NCBI GenBank assembly: GCA_012934845.2
Contig: WNNJ02003285.1
Location: 62,001 to 126,000 of the forward strand
Direction: 5' to 3'
Source: Pomphorhynchus laevis
Taxonomy: Eukaryota > Acanthocephala > Palaeacanthocephala > Echinorhynchida > Pomphorhynchidae
Length of the DNA stretch: 64,000 nucleotides
Shown: positions 46,209 through 56,968 of the stretch, in pieces
Numbering within the stretch: position 1 is the stretch's first letter
Layout: every line of letters begins with the position of its first letter
The notes under the pieces: generated by a model
What the model was told of the DNA's origin: nothing
The model's database searches: none
Seen by the model: only the letters and a program-made list of their open reading frames with translations
Program-made: the position numbers and the translations under genes

Positions 46209-47470
46209 TCATAGAAACGAGTACGGAGATGAGTCGTCACAATATCCAAGACTTTTCTCTAGTAGGGGTTGACCCATCTCGTCGAGATTTTTGACGATCG
46301 CTTTAGCATTTCCCCTCATCAATGCGACGGACACGGGCTGAAATAGCTGACCCGCTGTGCTGCAATACGGAGTACTGTTTCTACATGACATAGAACAAGC
46401 AATGAAACAAATTAGCTTCTTCCCTTGAGGGTTCCATCCTCCGCAAGTTTCAACAACCCCTGCCGCAAAACTGTATCCATTCTCCTCTAATTTGCGTTTA
46501 TATTTCCTTTCCTTGACACAGGTTACATACTTGCATGCGGCATAGCCAGGGATCTCAGAAGCCATGGGAATATAAGCATTTGGTTGGGAGTTAGTCACAG
46601 CAAAATCAACTGCTAAAGGAGGGTCCTTATAAAATAGAATGTCCGTCGATCTCCCTTGCAAACCACTAACTAGGTTGGATACCTCCTTTGTCACTCTCAA
46701 TCCAGCAGAAACCAATGCTTGAAAGACCGTATCCCTCGAGCTATCGACGTAAGGCGGCGCAACGCCTTTGCGAAATTGCCATTTCTTGCCTATTCGATGA
46801 CTTCCATAAATTTATTTTTCTTATCATGAGCTCCTCTGAGTTTCCTGGATGATCAAACCCCGAAGAGGATAAGCAATCACATTCTATTCCACTTTCAAAT
46901 TTGTCTATAAGCACATTATTATTTGATAGAGTGTGGTATCCGGCATGGTGCCGACCTGAGGAAGTCTGTAGGCCTAGCTTCAGGAAGCACAGCAAACGCT
47001 CCCAATTGTGGGATGAATTTGAGCACAATGCCTCTAGAATTAACGATGAGAAAACATTGGCAAATCGGCTGCAAAGATTCCATGGAATGCTTTGATCGTG
47101 TTAACTGGTTCCATCCAAACCCTATGAAGAAGCTCGAAGGTTCTGACCTGATTTTCGCAGCAGGAAATGTTCATCTTTTCAAACTGTAACGATGTCTTCG
47201 AGGTGTTCTCGTCGGCGTCTAAAAACTCAGGTCTTGTATCAGTTGATGCGATTACGTTGTGTGAGTTGCTGACAGTCGGTAGCGGTCCTGATCTTGAGCA
47301 GCGCAAGTTTACATGTCCGTGTACCCGAAGATGACCTGATGCATTAAGACAAAAAGATCCGCCACAGACTGAGCAACTACCCGTATTCGCTTGCAAGTTA
47401 TCCCAAGCTCGGTTTCTAGTTATAGTGTTAATTGGTTGTGATTGGTTGATTTGAATCGTTGATTGGTTGA
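46209..47470 (-). mobile_element. LINE-like element: zinc finger plus restriction-like endonuclease, no RT (family C)
   Basis: The minus strand holds an N-terminal zinc finger, CSVCGGSFCLNASGHLRVHG then HVNLRCSRSG (47396 frame, open from about 47470). A middle block follows (NWERLLCFLKLGLQTSSGRH, 47028-46741). The C-terminal domain at 46715-46209 has DILFYKDPPLAVDFAVTNSQ, KYKRKLEENGYSF, VVETCGGWNPQGKK and VALMRGNAKAIVKNLDEMG. The AVDFAVT aspartate, the ERKYKRK lysines and VVETxGGW glutamate fit a PD-(D/E)XK endonuclease as in R2-like LINEs. The RT that should lie between finger and endonuclease is absent; only about 600 bp separate them. The copy at 61870-63132 shares the loss. The ubiquilin pseudogene follows on the same strand within about 40-90 bases. 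Confidence 0.6.
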
Positions 47471-47869
47471 TTTACTCTGGATTGTGTGTTTAAGCTGGCA
47501 TACTTATGAGGATCATTATCGTGTGAATATATTTATCTTACAAATGTATATATTAATTTCTCAAACATTTTAGGTTTTTTATTCCCATATAGGTAATTTA
47601 TTTTTATAATTTGTTTGATATTTCGCCAAGCTGACGAAATCAGCAAGAATATGTTGTTTTGGTAGTAAAGCTTAAAAATTGACAACCGTCGTCCTCCAGT
47701 AATCTTTTATTTTATAAAATAAAATCAATTTTATTAATATTTTTTATTACAATAATATTATACTTGAATCCTTTTATAAATATTTTATTTCTTGAAACCT
47801 TGCTTAATTGATTTAGAGCATATTATCTTTACTTAACATAGTTGGCTAAAGGAAGATTAAGAAAGCAAG

Positions 47870-48242
47870 ATGGATATTAATGGCGGGAAACGATTTAAGT
47901 TAAAGTCAGAACTTCAATCACTAATCGAGGGTAAGTATGAAAGTATAAAAAAAGATGTATATAAAAGTACACATTTGGCTTTTTCGATTTTAACAGTAAA
48001 ATCAGTGAACAAAGCATTTAACTTTGTTTGCAAATTTTAATATAATAATGTAAATTAAAGGCTGATCAATTTAAAAGATTTTACGATAGCAAACGATTGT
48101 TATCTAGAGCCTTTTACCATTTGCACATCCAACATTTTCAAAATTCTTTGTAACATCTTATACAATTTCAGATAAAGCAACCACAGCATACAAAATTAGT
48201 ATGGAAAAACATAGTTTAGTACAGAAAATACTATTATTTTAA
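47870..48242 (+). CDS. candidate two-exon mini-gene or 5' exons of a host gene
   Basis: ATG at 47870 opens MDINGGKRFKLKSELQSLIE, followed by a perfect donor (G|GTAAGTATG at 47931). An acceptor after TACAATTTCAG gives an exon from 48172 that keeps frame (DKATTAYKISMEKHSLVQKI) to a TAA at 48240-48242, 43 residues in all. It is divergent from the family C element with about 400 bases between. The exon pair is unchanged in the duplicate at 63532-63904. No family recognised; the second exon could instead be intron of a longer gene. Confidence 0.35.
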
Positions 48243-48639
48243 CAAACACATTGATAAAGTCGTATCTTCGTCAGTACAAAAACTAAAGCGTCCGTTTTTC
48301 TAATGGTAAAATGAGACATGTTTTCCTTTTATATTCAAATTTGTAATTCGCACTGATCAGTAGAAACTGACTCATCAACATTTTATTTTTTGCTCATAAA
48401 ATATTTTAAATATGTATTTATGCAAAAAATCAATATCATTGATTTTCATTTTCTTAAAATTTTTGATATTCCGTATTTTTGGTATTAGTTAGCTAATATT
48501 AATATTTTGTAATAGCTAAATTTGTAATTATTATCGATTTTGGAAAGAAAAATAAAAAAATTAATCTGGAATTTCTTTATAATACCAAATATATTGATTT
48601 TTATCACTTATTTTCTACCAACTACAATATATAACTCAA
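48243..48639. other. AT-rich spacer
   Basis: Duplication B copy 1 runs through here to at least 48338. No gene recognised. Confidence 0.4.
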
Positions 48640-48800
48640 CGATATACCCTATATTTCCCTTTTCACTCTATCCTTTCCCCTATTTATCCCTTTTTACTCT
48701 ATCCCTTCCCCTATCTATTCCCTTTCACTCTATCCCTTCCCCTATCAACTACCTTTCCACTCTACCTCCTATCTACCTCTTTCCACTCTACCTATTATAG
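48640..48800. repeat. degenerate 31-bp tandem repeat
   Basis: About five units built on CACTCTATCCCTTCCCCTAT with variable ends. Pyrimidine-rich on the plus strand. It runs straight into the 16-bp array. Confidence 0.7.
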
Positions 48801-48802
48801 CA

Positions 48803-49135
48803 CATTCTCCCTCTAGCTCATTATCCCTCTAGCCCATTCTCCCTCTACCCCATTCTCCCTCTGTCCCATTCTCCCTCTAGCCCATTCTCCCTCTAGCCCA
48901 TTCTCCCTCTAGCCCATTCTCCCTCTAGCCCATTCTCCCTCTAGCCCATTCTCCCTCTAGCCCATTCTCCCTCTAGCCCATTCTCCCTCTAGCCCATTCT
49001 CCCTCTAGCCCATTCTCCCTCTAGCCCATTCTCCCTCTAGCCCATTCTCCCTCTAGCCCATTCTCCCTCTAGCCCATTCTCCCTCTAGCCCATTCTCCCT
49101 ATACCCCATTATCCCTCTGTCCCATTCTCATTCTA
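48803..49135. repeat. 16-bp minisatellite, about 20 units
   Basis: Unit CTAGCCCATTCTCCCT. The middle units are identical; edge units have CTACCCC or CTGTCCC variants. Pyrimidines dominate the plus strand. Homogeneous centre and variant edges indicate recent expansion by slippage or unequal exchange. Confidence 0.9.
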
Positions 49136-49898
49136 CCCCTTTTACTTCCCCTTCCCGCTCATCCCTTTCCTCTTTTTCATCCATTTATTCCCTGCTCTTT
49201 TTCTCATTGCCTCAACTCCTTTTATTCCTTCTTTAATATTTTTCTATAAAAATATGTCGTCAATTTAAAATTGTTCACCATTTCATGATGGCCAAAATGA
49301 ACTTTATAAAACTTATTAAAATGATCAAACTTATTAAACACAAAGATGATATTTTCTCCAAGAGAAAATGCATTACCAAAAGATATTTTCGTTGTTTATG
49401 TATGTTAATTAAATTTCTATAATGAATTTAAAATGTGCAAAATATACATAAGATGCAAGTGAGAGTAACAAACTCGATATTGCAATACTGTAGGAATCAA
49501 GCATCAAATTAGGAATGGATTTTAATAACTGGAACGTATTTAGAGGATCATACGTTGAACTTCAGAATATAATCGTTCTTATTTATACGTAGTTGCGTAG
49601 ATAGAATTTTGCGAGTGCGAGAACGGAATTTCTAGCCATTACTATCTGAAAATTTCTGTTCCATATTGTAAGGAAATTCTTCCAGATTACAATTTTTCTA
49701 TTTTTAAAATCGATAATGATTACAAATATAGATTTTACAGGATTTTATGTAACTAATGCCAAATTATACTGATACTTCAAAAATGTAAAGTAAAATATAC
49801 ATTATTTAGAGAAAACCGTTTCTATTGATAAGCGCGAATTGCTAATTAAAAAAAGAAACGTTTATCATAAAACTATGCATATCTGAACGCTCTTAAAA
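49136..49898. other. spacer
   Basis: A pyrimidine-rich tail to about 49245, then AT-rich sequence. No gene recognised. Confidence 0.4.
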
Positions 49899-50231
49899 AT
49901 GTTTCGAAATAATTATAAATTCATTCTGCTAAATCGATTGAATAATTCTAATCAAGATGATAGTCTCAATATTCGACAGAACAGTTTGAGGGTTGTTTAT
50001 GTTACTCTTCAACTTCTGAACGAACGACTTTATAAACAAGTAGCTATTACTGACATCTTTAGAAGAAAACGATTTTATAAAACGGCCATGCAAATGATCG
50101 TGGAAGCTATTGAAATAGTGCATAGAAGTGATACATTTCTTTTGTTGATAATAAAAATTATCTATTTATGTGAACCAATTACTGAAGTTCGTGTTGCCAA
50201 CAAAACTGTTCTAACACACCATTCAAACTAA
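49899..50231 (+). CDS. unrecognised 110-codon ORF
   Basis: ATG-initiated frame with mixed composition (SLNIRQNSLRVVYVTLQLLN, FRRKRFYKTAMQMIVEAIEI), more protein-like than other chance frames in this AT-rich stretch. Predicted helical, basic, with a hydrophobic segment LLLIIKIIYL near the end. No family recognised, no neighbour suggests a role, and no copy elsewhere in the window. Confidence 0.25.
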   Translation: MFRNNYKFILLNRLNNSNQDDSLNIRQNSLRVVYVTLQLLNERLYKQVAITDIFRRKRFYKTAMQMIVEAIEIVHRSDTFLLLIIKIIYLCEPITEVRVANKTVLTHHSN

Positions 50232-50639
50232 AACATATGAATTTTCCTTGTGCTTATCTTGTAAAATCGGATCAGGTCACTGAATTTACGTATTTTATAC
50301 TATACATAAATAAAAAATAAAGATAAATAATTAGAAATAACAAATAACTATATAAAATTTTATACAATTAATATTTATATAACGATAGAATTTTTAATTA
50401 AAATTTAAAATAAAAGTCAATTATATTGATTTTTAGTCCTTAAAGATTTTAATCTTTATTAAAGATTTTTATTTTCACTCGATAGAAGTTATATGAAATT
50501 GTATGAATTATTTATGATTACTTAAAATCCATACTTCGGCGTGATACTCTGCACTTATGCCATGCCTTGAAGGATAAATAATTATATAATATTTTATACA
50601 ATTAATATTTATACAACAATAGATTTAATAATAGAAATT

Positions 50640-50955
50640 TAAAATAAGAATCAATTTTTATAAATTTACTAATATGAATTTACTGAGTCTACGTATATTA
50701 GATTAGTTATAAATTAAAAATAATGATAAATAAAATTCAAATAATTAAATGATAAATAATTTTTATATAGGATTTTATATAATTTATATCAAGTTAAAAT
50801 TTTAAATTGAAATTTAAAATTGTTATTTTTTATAAATTGACTAATAAATCACATACGATGTATCATAATAATTAGAGTTAATCAAGATGAACTGCTATGC
50901 TATCAGGTTTCGGCCTAACATATCAGCAGGGTCAAATACATGCTATAAATTATTA
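50640..50955 (+). repeat. dispersed repeat R, copy 4
   Basis: TTTTATAAATTGACTAATAA, ACATACGATGTATCA, TTAATCAAGATGAACTGCT, ATGCTATCAGGTTTCGGCC and CAGCAGGGTCAAATACATG. A shorter second start of the same consensus lies at 50640-50690. It ends about 65-80 bases before duplication A copy 2. Confidence 0.55.
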
Positions 50956-51020
50956 ATTTTAATTACAAATGTCTACAGTTTAATATTACTACATCCTTAA
51001 TTTTACAGGATAACATCATT

Positions 51021-51054
51021 ATCACTTTCTTATCAAGGGTGATAAGAAAGTGAT
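51021..51054. repeat. 14-bp inverted repeat at the duplication A breakpoint
   Basis: ATCACTTTCTTATC (51021-51034) is exactly complementary to GATAAGAAAGTGAT (51041-51054), loop AAGGGT. The right arm belongs to the duplicated LINE, whose homology to copy 1 starts at 51032. The left arm is absent from copy 1. Confidence 0.85.
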
Positions 51055-52845
51055 CGAATAAACCAGGATCAGAGATAGACAGTAAGGTGTAGGCAGCAAA
51101 ATGATCGGGGGCAGCGATGATGTCGAGTGTCACACCAAGTATATGTGTGGGGCAGTGGAGATTAGTTTGTAATTGTAGTTGGATAGAATGTTGATGAACC
51201 GGATGGAATCCGTGGAAGAGGGGCGGTCTAGGCTGATATTGAAGTCGCCTAGAACGAGTGAAGGGATTGAGGACAAAGAACAATGGGAAAAGAGGTCAGC
51301 GAGTTCGGTAAATAATAAGGCTGTAGGAGCTGATGAACCAGGACGGTATACAATGGCGAGATCTAGAGTGATCGGGTTAGAATAACGACAAGTGAGCAAT
51401 TCAAAAGAGCAAGGACTGAAAGGGGGATTGATTTTGCGAAGAGATGCGGGGTGACGCGCGAATGCGACGATGCCGCCATGGTTAGAGAATTTAGAAAGGC
51501 ATGAGCTGAGGGGGCGGGCGGATTCGACTAGGGAGCAACCGACAGAGAGCAGACGGCGAATGGAAAGGTCGTCGGAATCTGAGTGCCAGGATTCGGTGAG
51601 GCAGAAGAGATCGATGGATTGCTTGGTGAATAGGTTGAGGATAATATCGGATTTATTGAGAATAGATCTAGTGTTGAGGAGACCGAGGCGGAAACCGTGT
51701 GTTGTGGCGAAAGAGTCTAGTGGAGAAGACACATAGGAGAGATGGAGCGCCATCGAATTTTTGGACGGGTGTGGACAACTTGAAAATTTCCGTCTATGTT
51801 TCGGATGGAGAGTGATGTTTCGCCGTTTTCCTCGCGTCGGCGTTTATCGATATTGGCTGAAGAGATTCGAGCGATTTCAGAAGGGGCGCGATCGGGGAAA
51901 ATTCGAGTGGTTGAAGATGACATGAGTTTGAATCGTTGAGAGAGGACAGAAGACGCGTGAGAGCGATGCTTGAAAACAATTTTTAGGAGAGAGGGCTGGG
52001 AAGGATTGGATTGAGAATATTTGTTTAGACGGATGAATTCGACAGGAGAATTGTCCTTGAAAAAGGATGGTTTATCCGCAGGAACAATCGACGAAAGGAT
52101 GAATCTGAAGGCGGAAACATCATGGTCCAGACGTGCTTGTAGAGATGAGGAGTTGGAAGGGTGATATTAGTGACAATGACGCAACGATCGCGAGAAGGAA
52201 AGCTCTTCCGTAAAGGAGGACGACTGACGTTAGTAGGTGAGATCACGATAGGAGAGCTGGCAGTTGATGATTTGGAGGGATTTGGTTTGACGATTGGAGA
52301 CAGAGGATAATGATATAAATAGGGTGGCAAGCGATGTGAGGAAAGATTATGAGTGGAAGGATAGTGGAGGTTGTTGGAGGTGATTTTAATTGATGGATGC
52401 AAGTTATTGAGAAAGGAGACGGGAAGGACGGACGTGGGGTGTCGGGGAGTGAAGATGACATGGAATGGGAAGTGTATATAGTGGCAGGGTCGGTGGGTAG
52501 AGAAATGTCATTAGAAATGACGGGGGTAGTATGAGTTGACGTGTTGGATGTTGATATGTGCTTATTGGAAAGGTTGCAAATTAGTTTGTTGGCACAAAAA
52601 CCACATACAAAGTATTCTTTAGCCTTATTCTTGTCGCAGACGATTGTTGTCCAGCCGCTGCAGTCGTGTACCGAGCACTGTACTTGCAGTTGTACATAGT
52701 TGGTGTCGGTCTTAGTTATTTTCTTACGTCCTCCCATAAACTTGTAAGAATGTATTTCAATCAATTTTTCAACCGATGGTTGTCGTCGAAGGTTGTCGTC
52801 GAAGGTTGTCGTCGATGCTTGTGTATGTTTATTAATTATCAAACT
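51032..52845 (-). mobile_element. family A LINE, 5' half (A6, within duplication A)
   Basis: The same element as A5, cut at the endonuclease FDHFLITLD block because the duplication starts there. ORF1 zinc motif CSVHDCSGWTTI...FVCGFC and the endonuclease frame 51753-51130 are preserved. Not an independent insertion. Confidence 0.85.
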
Positions 52846-52948
52846 TTTTTACGGTAACGTAACTAGCTTAGAAACAATTTTAAGTATTTAACAATCAAGA
52901 CAATTTTAGCCAATGCTTTAGTATATATATCCATCCTGATATGTATTT

Positions 52949-53094
52949 TAATTTTTTTATTTCCAGGAATTATCAAGTATAGTTAAACAAATTATTTTGA
53001 CAACAACTATTTCGCTAGTAGTTACTAGCGAAATATTAAAATAATTTTTGTTGTCGTTTAACTATACCTGATAGTTCCTGGAAATTAAAAAATT
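52949..53094. repeat. fold-back element, duplicate copy
   Basis: Duplicate of the fold-back at 41527-41672, with the same arms and central 12-bp hairpin. Confidence 0.7.
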
Positions 53095-53761
53095 TGATGA
53101 AACTTATCACTATGAAATCATCACAGTTCACAAAATACAAAGCACGAAATAATGCAACTAAGCTAAAACAGGAATGAACTAAATTGATGAATAAAAATAA
53201 TTTTTTAATAATTTTTTTCCTCTACGTGTAATTTATTTTATATCGTTATTCATTGTTTTACTAAAAGATTCTATGATAATTGCTACGATAATTGTTGAGA
53301 AAAATAAGATTTATATTAAAAAATATATTGTGATTTAAATGTTATTCTATGAATATAGAATGTATAGCACAGATAGCAACTAATCCCCAACCAGGAAGAT
53401 AATGTAACTAATGATATAAAGTATAAAATTGAATAAATGAAGAAAAAAACTCAATTTTAGACGCTCCTTAAAAACGGCCCAACAAAATGTTATAGTCCGA
53501 AAATGTTTGAATATTTTTTCTTATTGTGTATATCAATACTTTATCAATAAGGACATATTGTCATGGACGAGTTACTTGTAACTTCGCTACACCATCTTCA
53601 CATGCATTTCCATCTTATCCTAGCAAGTTTAAATTTCATATAATCCAACGTGATAATATTCAAAACTATAATCTCTATTCTACGGTATGGAATGTGCAAT
53701 CCTGAATATAAAAGCAAAAATCTGACTAAATCTTAATTGTGCATAATTTTAATTATAACAT

Positions 53762-53882
53762 TTACAATTAAAATTTTAAATAAAAATCAATTTTTATGAA
53801 TTGACTAATAAATAATATTCGATGTGTTCAAATAGAGGTAATCAGAAGGAACTGCTATGTTATCAGGTTTAACAAGAAAAGC
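53762..53882 (+). repeat. dispersed repeat R, duplicate of copy 3
   Basis: Copied with duplication A; AGAGGTAATCAGAAGGAACT core retained. Confidence 0.55.
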
Positions 53883-54756
53883 TAAAAACGGCCCGACAAA
53901 GAAAAGCTATTTACCAAGAAAAGCTATTATTTTTCTCGGAGACTATCGATTCGCGTTCCCCATGTGAAGTGGGATTAGGGGTATATTTCAGTAGTGCAAA
54001 TATAAACCCTTAATATCCCTTCACATTGTGAAGGAAGGATTGATTGTTTTTAAATATTTCCCGCTTAAGGGGTAGCGGTCGAAGACCTTGATAATATGCT
54101 TGACGCTTTGATAACAAGTACTTCGATAATACTATCGAAGCGCTGGCTTAACTCAGAAGTACGCTTGAATTAGGATGGCGTCGAGCATCTTCTTAAAGAC
54201 TTGGCCCATTTCCCCTCTAAGAGGTTTAGGTCGATGCTTATACAAAGTTCTTATAAAAATGTGCTTTATTTCTTCCAGATCTAGTTTCAATATTCTTAAA
54301 TAATGTATCAATAAAATGCACATGTGATTTTATCTACAGATTGAATATATGTCTTCGATCGAGATACAATGTAGAATTAAAAATGTAAAAATATGCACAT
54401 GTTATATGAAAATTTGTCGTAAATTTTAAACTTAATTACTATTTTGCTAAAATATTCGAATTCAAAAAACTTTATACTCTTCAGAAGAATTTGGCTTTTT
54501 GAAATTATATTCTTAACTATAATTATATTCTACACCTGAAAATTTCAAACAATAATTGTGTATACAAGTGAAATTATTTAATTTTTAATTTTTTAATAAT
54601 TAAAATTGTTATTTTTTATTACTTTAACTCATTTTTCCAAAAGATATTTCTACTTAAAAGCGTATTATTACAGCATTTTGTTTGATAAAAAAATTTCAAA
54701 ATTGTACCTTGCTCCAAACTAACAAGACCCGAGAATCAATCAAAACATAAAAATGT

Positions 54757-54967
54757 AGACGTCCCTAGTTCGAATCCAATCAGCACCAGTGTATTGAGTA
54801 AGCAGCTAATAAGAGTAGAAATGTGAAATGTAAGTCTGGGTTAGCAGCTGATTAGACCCCCAGGCTGATTAGTAACGTCCTACTGTGTATTAAAAATAGG
54901 CAAAATACCTGTGAGTATAATGTCGTGCCACAACAAAAATAATTTCAACTCACAGATGCAATCAAGT
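54757..54967 (+). repeat. tRNA-derived SINE, 5'-truncated, duplicate
   Basis: Duplicate of 43335-43545, starting at the B-box region. Confidence 0.65.
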
Positions 54968-55086
54968 TAAATTAAAAACATTCATTGCAAATGGCATCAC
55001 GAATAACAGTGATCCGGCTAGCGGATCACATACATAAAGTAGGTTTCTAATAGATCTTTCAAATACGATCAAATACCAAATTTAAT

Positions 55087-55387
55087 ATTCAGAAATGTAT
55101 ACCTAAGCCACTGGAGCAGTGAGCCTAGTAGATGCAACGTTGGAAGCGCGATGCAGACGTCCTGAGTTCGAATCCGATTAGCACCAGTGTACGGAGTAAG
55201 CAGATAATTAAGGTCGAAAAGTTTAATGTAGGTCTGGGTCAGTAGCTGATGAGACCCACCCATGCTGATTAGTAGCGTCCTGCTGTGTCAAGAATATGAA
55301 CAATACCTGTGAGTATAATGTCGTGCCACAACCAAAATAATTTCAACTCACAGATGTAATCAAGTTAAATTAAAAACAATAATAATA
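55087..55387 (+). repeat. tRNA-derived SINE, full length, duplicate
   Basis: Duplicate of 43665-43965, with A-box, B-box (GAGTTCGAATCCG) and tail intact. Confidence 0.7.
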
Positions 55388-55537
55388 GATTTTCTTAATA
55401 CAAATATCATGATCAGACTTCTTTATATATCTTTATTCTTATATCGATGAAGTGGTATCAGTTACCATCAGCTTACAGCAACACGTCACACACCTGAAGG
55501 CACAATCGGAGCACACGATGAACAATTCTATCAACAT

Positions 55538-55585
55538 GAGGAGCTTAAGAAATCTTGATCTTTGTTAAGGGGACGTCCTCTTGAA
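55538..55585 (+). repeat. conserved 49-bp motif, duplicate of copy 2
   Basis: Duplicate of 44116-44163 carried by duplication A. Confidence 0.5.
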
Positions 55586-56036
55586 AAGAAGACAAGTTCC
55601 GATATTGCCTAGGTAAAGCAAAGGCGCATCTGATCACTCCTTAATTACAGATGTTGGCCCGTTTCAGAGCCCACTTAGCCCTCTTCAGGGCCAATTTATT
55701 TTTATCATCAAACGCTAGCTGCATTCGAAGCAAGATCAATCAAAACAAATTTCTATATTTTACTAGCTACCGCTAACATCATCAGGCAAACAAGTTGTTA
55801 AAAGATTGTTTTATTTTTCTGATTAGAAATTTGTCTATAGTACTTCTAGTAGCATTTATACCGTAGAATATCATTAGATATATCAGCTTTATACAATGGC
55901 ATTATACATTATATAGACTTTTAAACGACATTAAAATAAAATCAATTTTCAAAACATTTACAAAAAAAAATTACGTCAGTTATGAACAAATTCATATTCA
56001 AAGTAAACAGATTAACATTTAAAATTCAAATAAAAG

Positions 56037-56968
56037 TCAAGAATCTTCAATACGTCCTACAGCCATTTTTGCGTCCCCCATAGATGCAACAAGCGCTCAA
56101 AGATTTGTATCACGGTTATGAAATCCCACTGTCTGCATTTGTATTCGGATGCATAAAGTTGTTCTTGAGTTTGGTTTGGTTGTTGATTTTTCGGCTGATG
56201 TTGCTGGGGATGAAGACGATCTAATGGTTTATACAACGAAGCAGTATAATCCTGATTTGAGTATTTTAAATTTTGAAATACTGTTGTTGCATAAGCTGTT
56301 TGTCCATTGCTTGGTGATCGAATAGAATCCACATCAGATAAAGTAGGTTGACTATTCATTTGATTATCGACTAGACCGCTTATATTTGAAGATATCAACT
56401 GTGAATATACTTGTGGGGATGTGTCCCTAAGACGAATTAGGTTCTGTAGAATTTGTACAATCGTCCTCAATGCTTGAGTATTTGTGCATAGAGCACGAAT
56501 TTCAGGTATTGGCCACTGACTTATAAACTCATGAATTACACGATGTACTTGTTCTCTGTCTTTCGTCCTGTACAAATTCATATGTACGCAGCAGATTAAG
56601 TAGAATACCAGGATCGCGGATAAAATTATCCATATTTGGGTTTAAACTGGATGCCTACAACATGTCAATTAACATGAGAGAATTTTCAGCAGAGACTACG
56701 TATAATTGTTTAGGGTTTATCGTAGAATACCGATTAGTGTTTTCGCTTAATGTAGAATTCAAAGGCGACTATAAACGTTTTGTATTAGATACATATCATC
56801 TAAACGAACCGATTAAATTAAATGGCAAATTATTTAAAATGGATGCCGATCAATTATTTTGAAATGTAGTATTCTGAAATGCCCCAGGGTTAGGCAGGGA
56901 TTTGTATTTTCAGTTCCTTCTTGACTAGTGTTAGCTGTACTATATGAGCTAGAATTAGTATTCAGAGG
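56037..56968 (-). pseudogene. UBQLN: ubiquilin pseudogene, copy 2 (3' part only)
   Basis: Carries the second STI1-like block and the UBA (56581-56037), plus the stretch up to the ATTCAGAGG cut. The first STI1 block and linker are lost because duplication A ends at 56968. Residues differ from copy 1 at several sites (SQWPIPEIRALC against NQWPIYEIRALR). The WPIPEIRAL version is closer to true ubiquilins (NPxIRAL-like), so copy 2 keeps ancestral bases here. Confidence 0.75.

Larger units (their letters stand above)
44615..48338. repeat. segmental duplication B, copy 1
   Basis: Matches 60277-64000 (offset 15661-15662) and continues past the window end there, so at least 3.7 kb. Its left edge is two bases beyond the ubiquilin stop codon. 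Divergence is visibly higher than in duplication A, with scattered substitutions and one-base indels. Its first 934 bases also lie inside duplication A, so that part exists three times. Confidence 0.9.
51032..56968. repeat. segmental duplication A, copy 2
   Basis: Second copy of 39623-45548 in the same orientation. Differences seen: a 13-bp unit gained near 52790 (GAAGGTTGTCGTC present once more), a 2-bp loss near 55965, and sparse substitutions. It ends abruptly inside the ubiquilin pseudogene, after ATTCAGAGG. Confidence 0.9.

Noticed and set aside
46901-47189. Plus-strand ORFs over 46901-47189 and 62563-62851
   Set aside because: They lie antisense to the zinc-finger frame of the family C element, which has a family resemblance; these do not.
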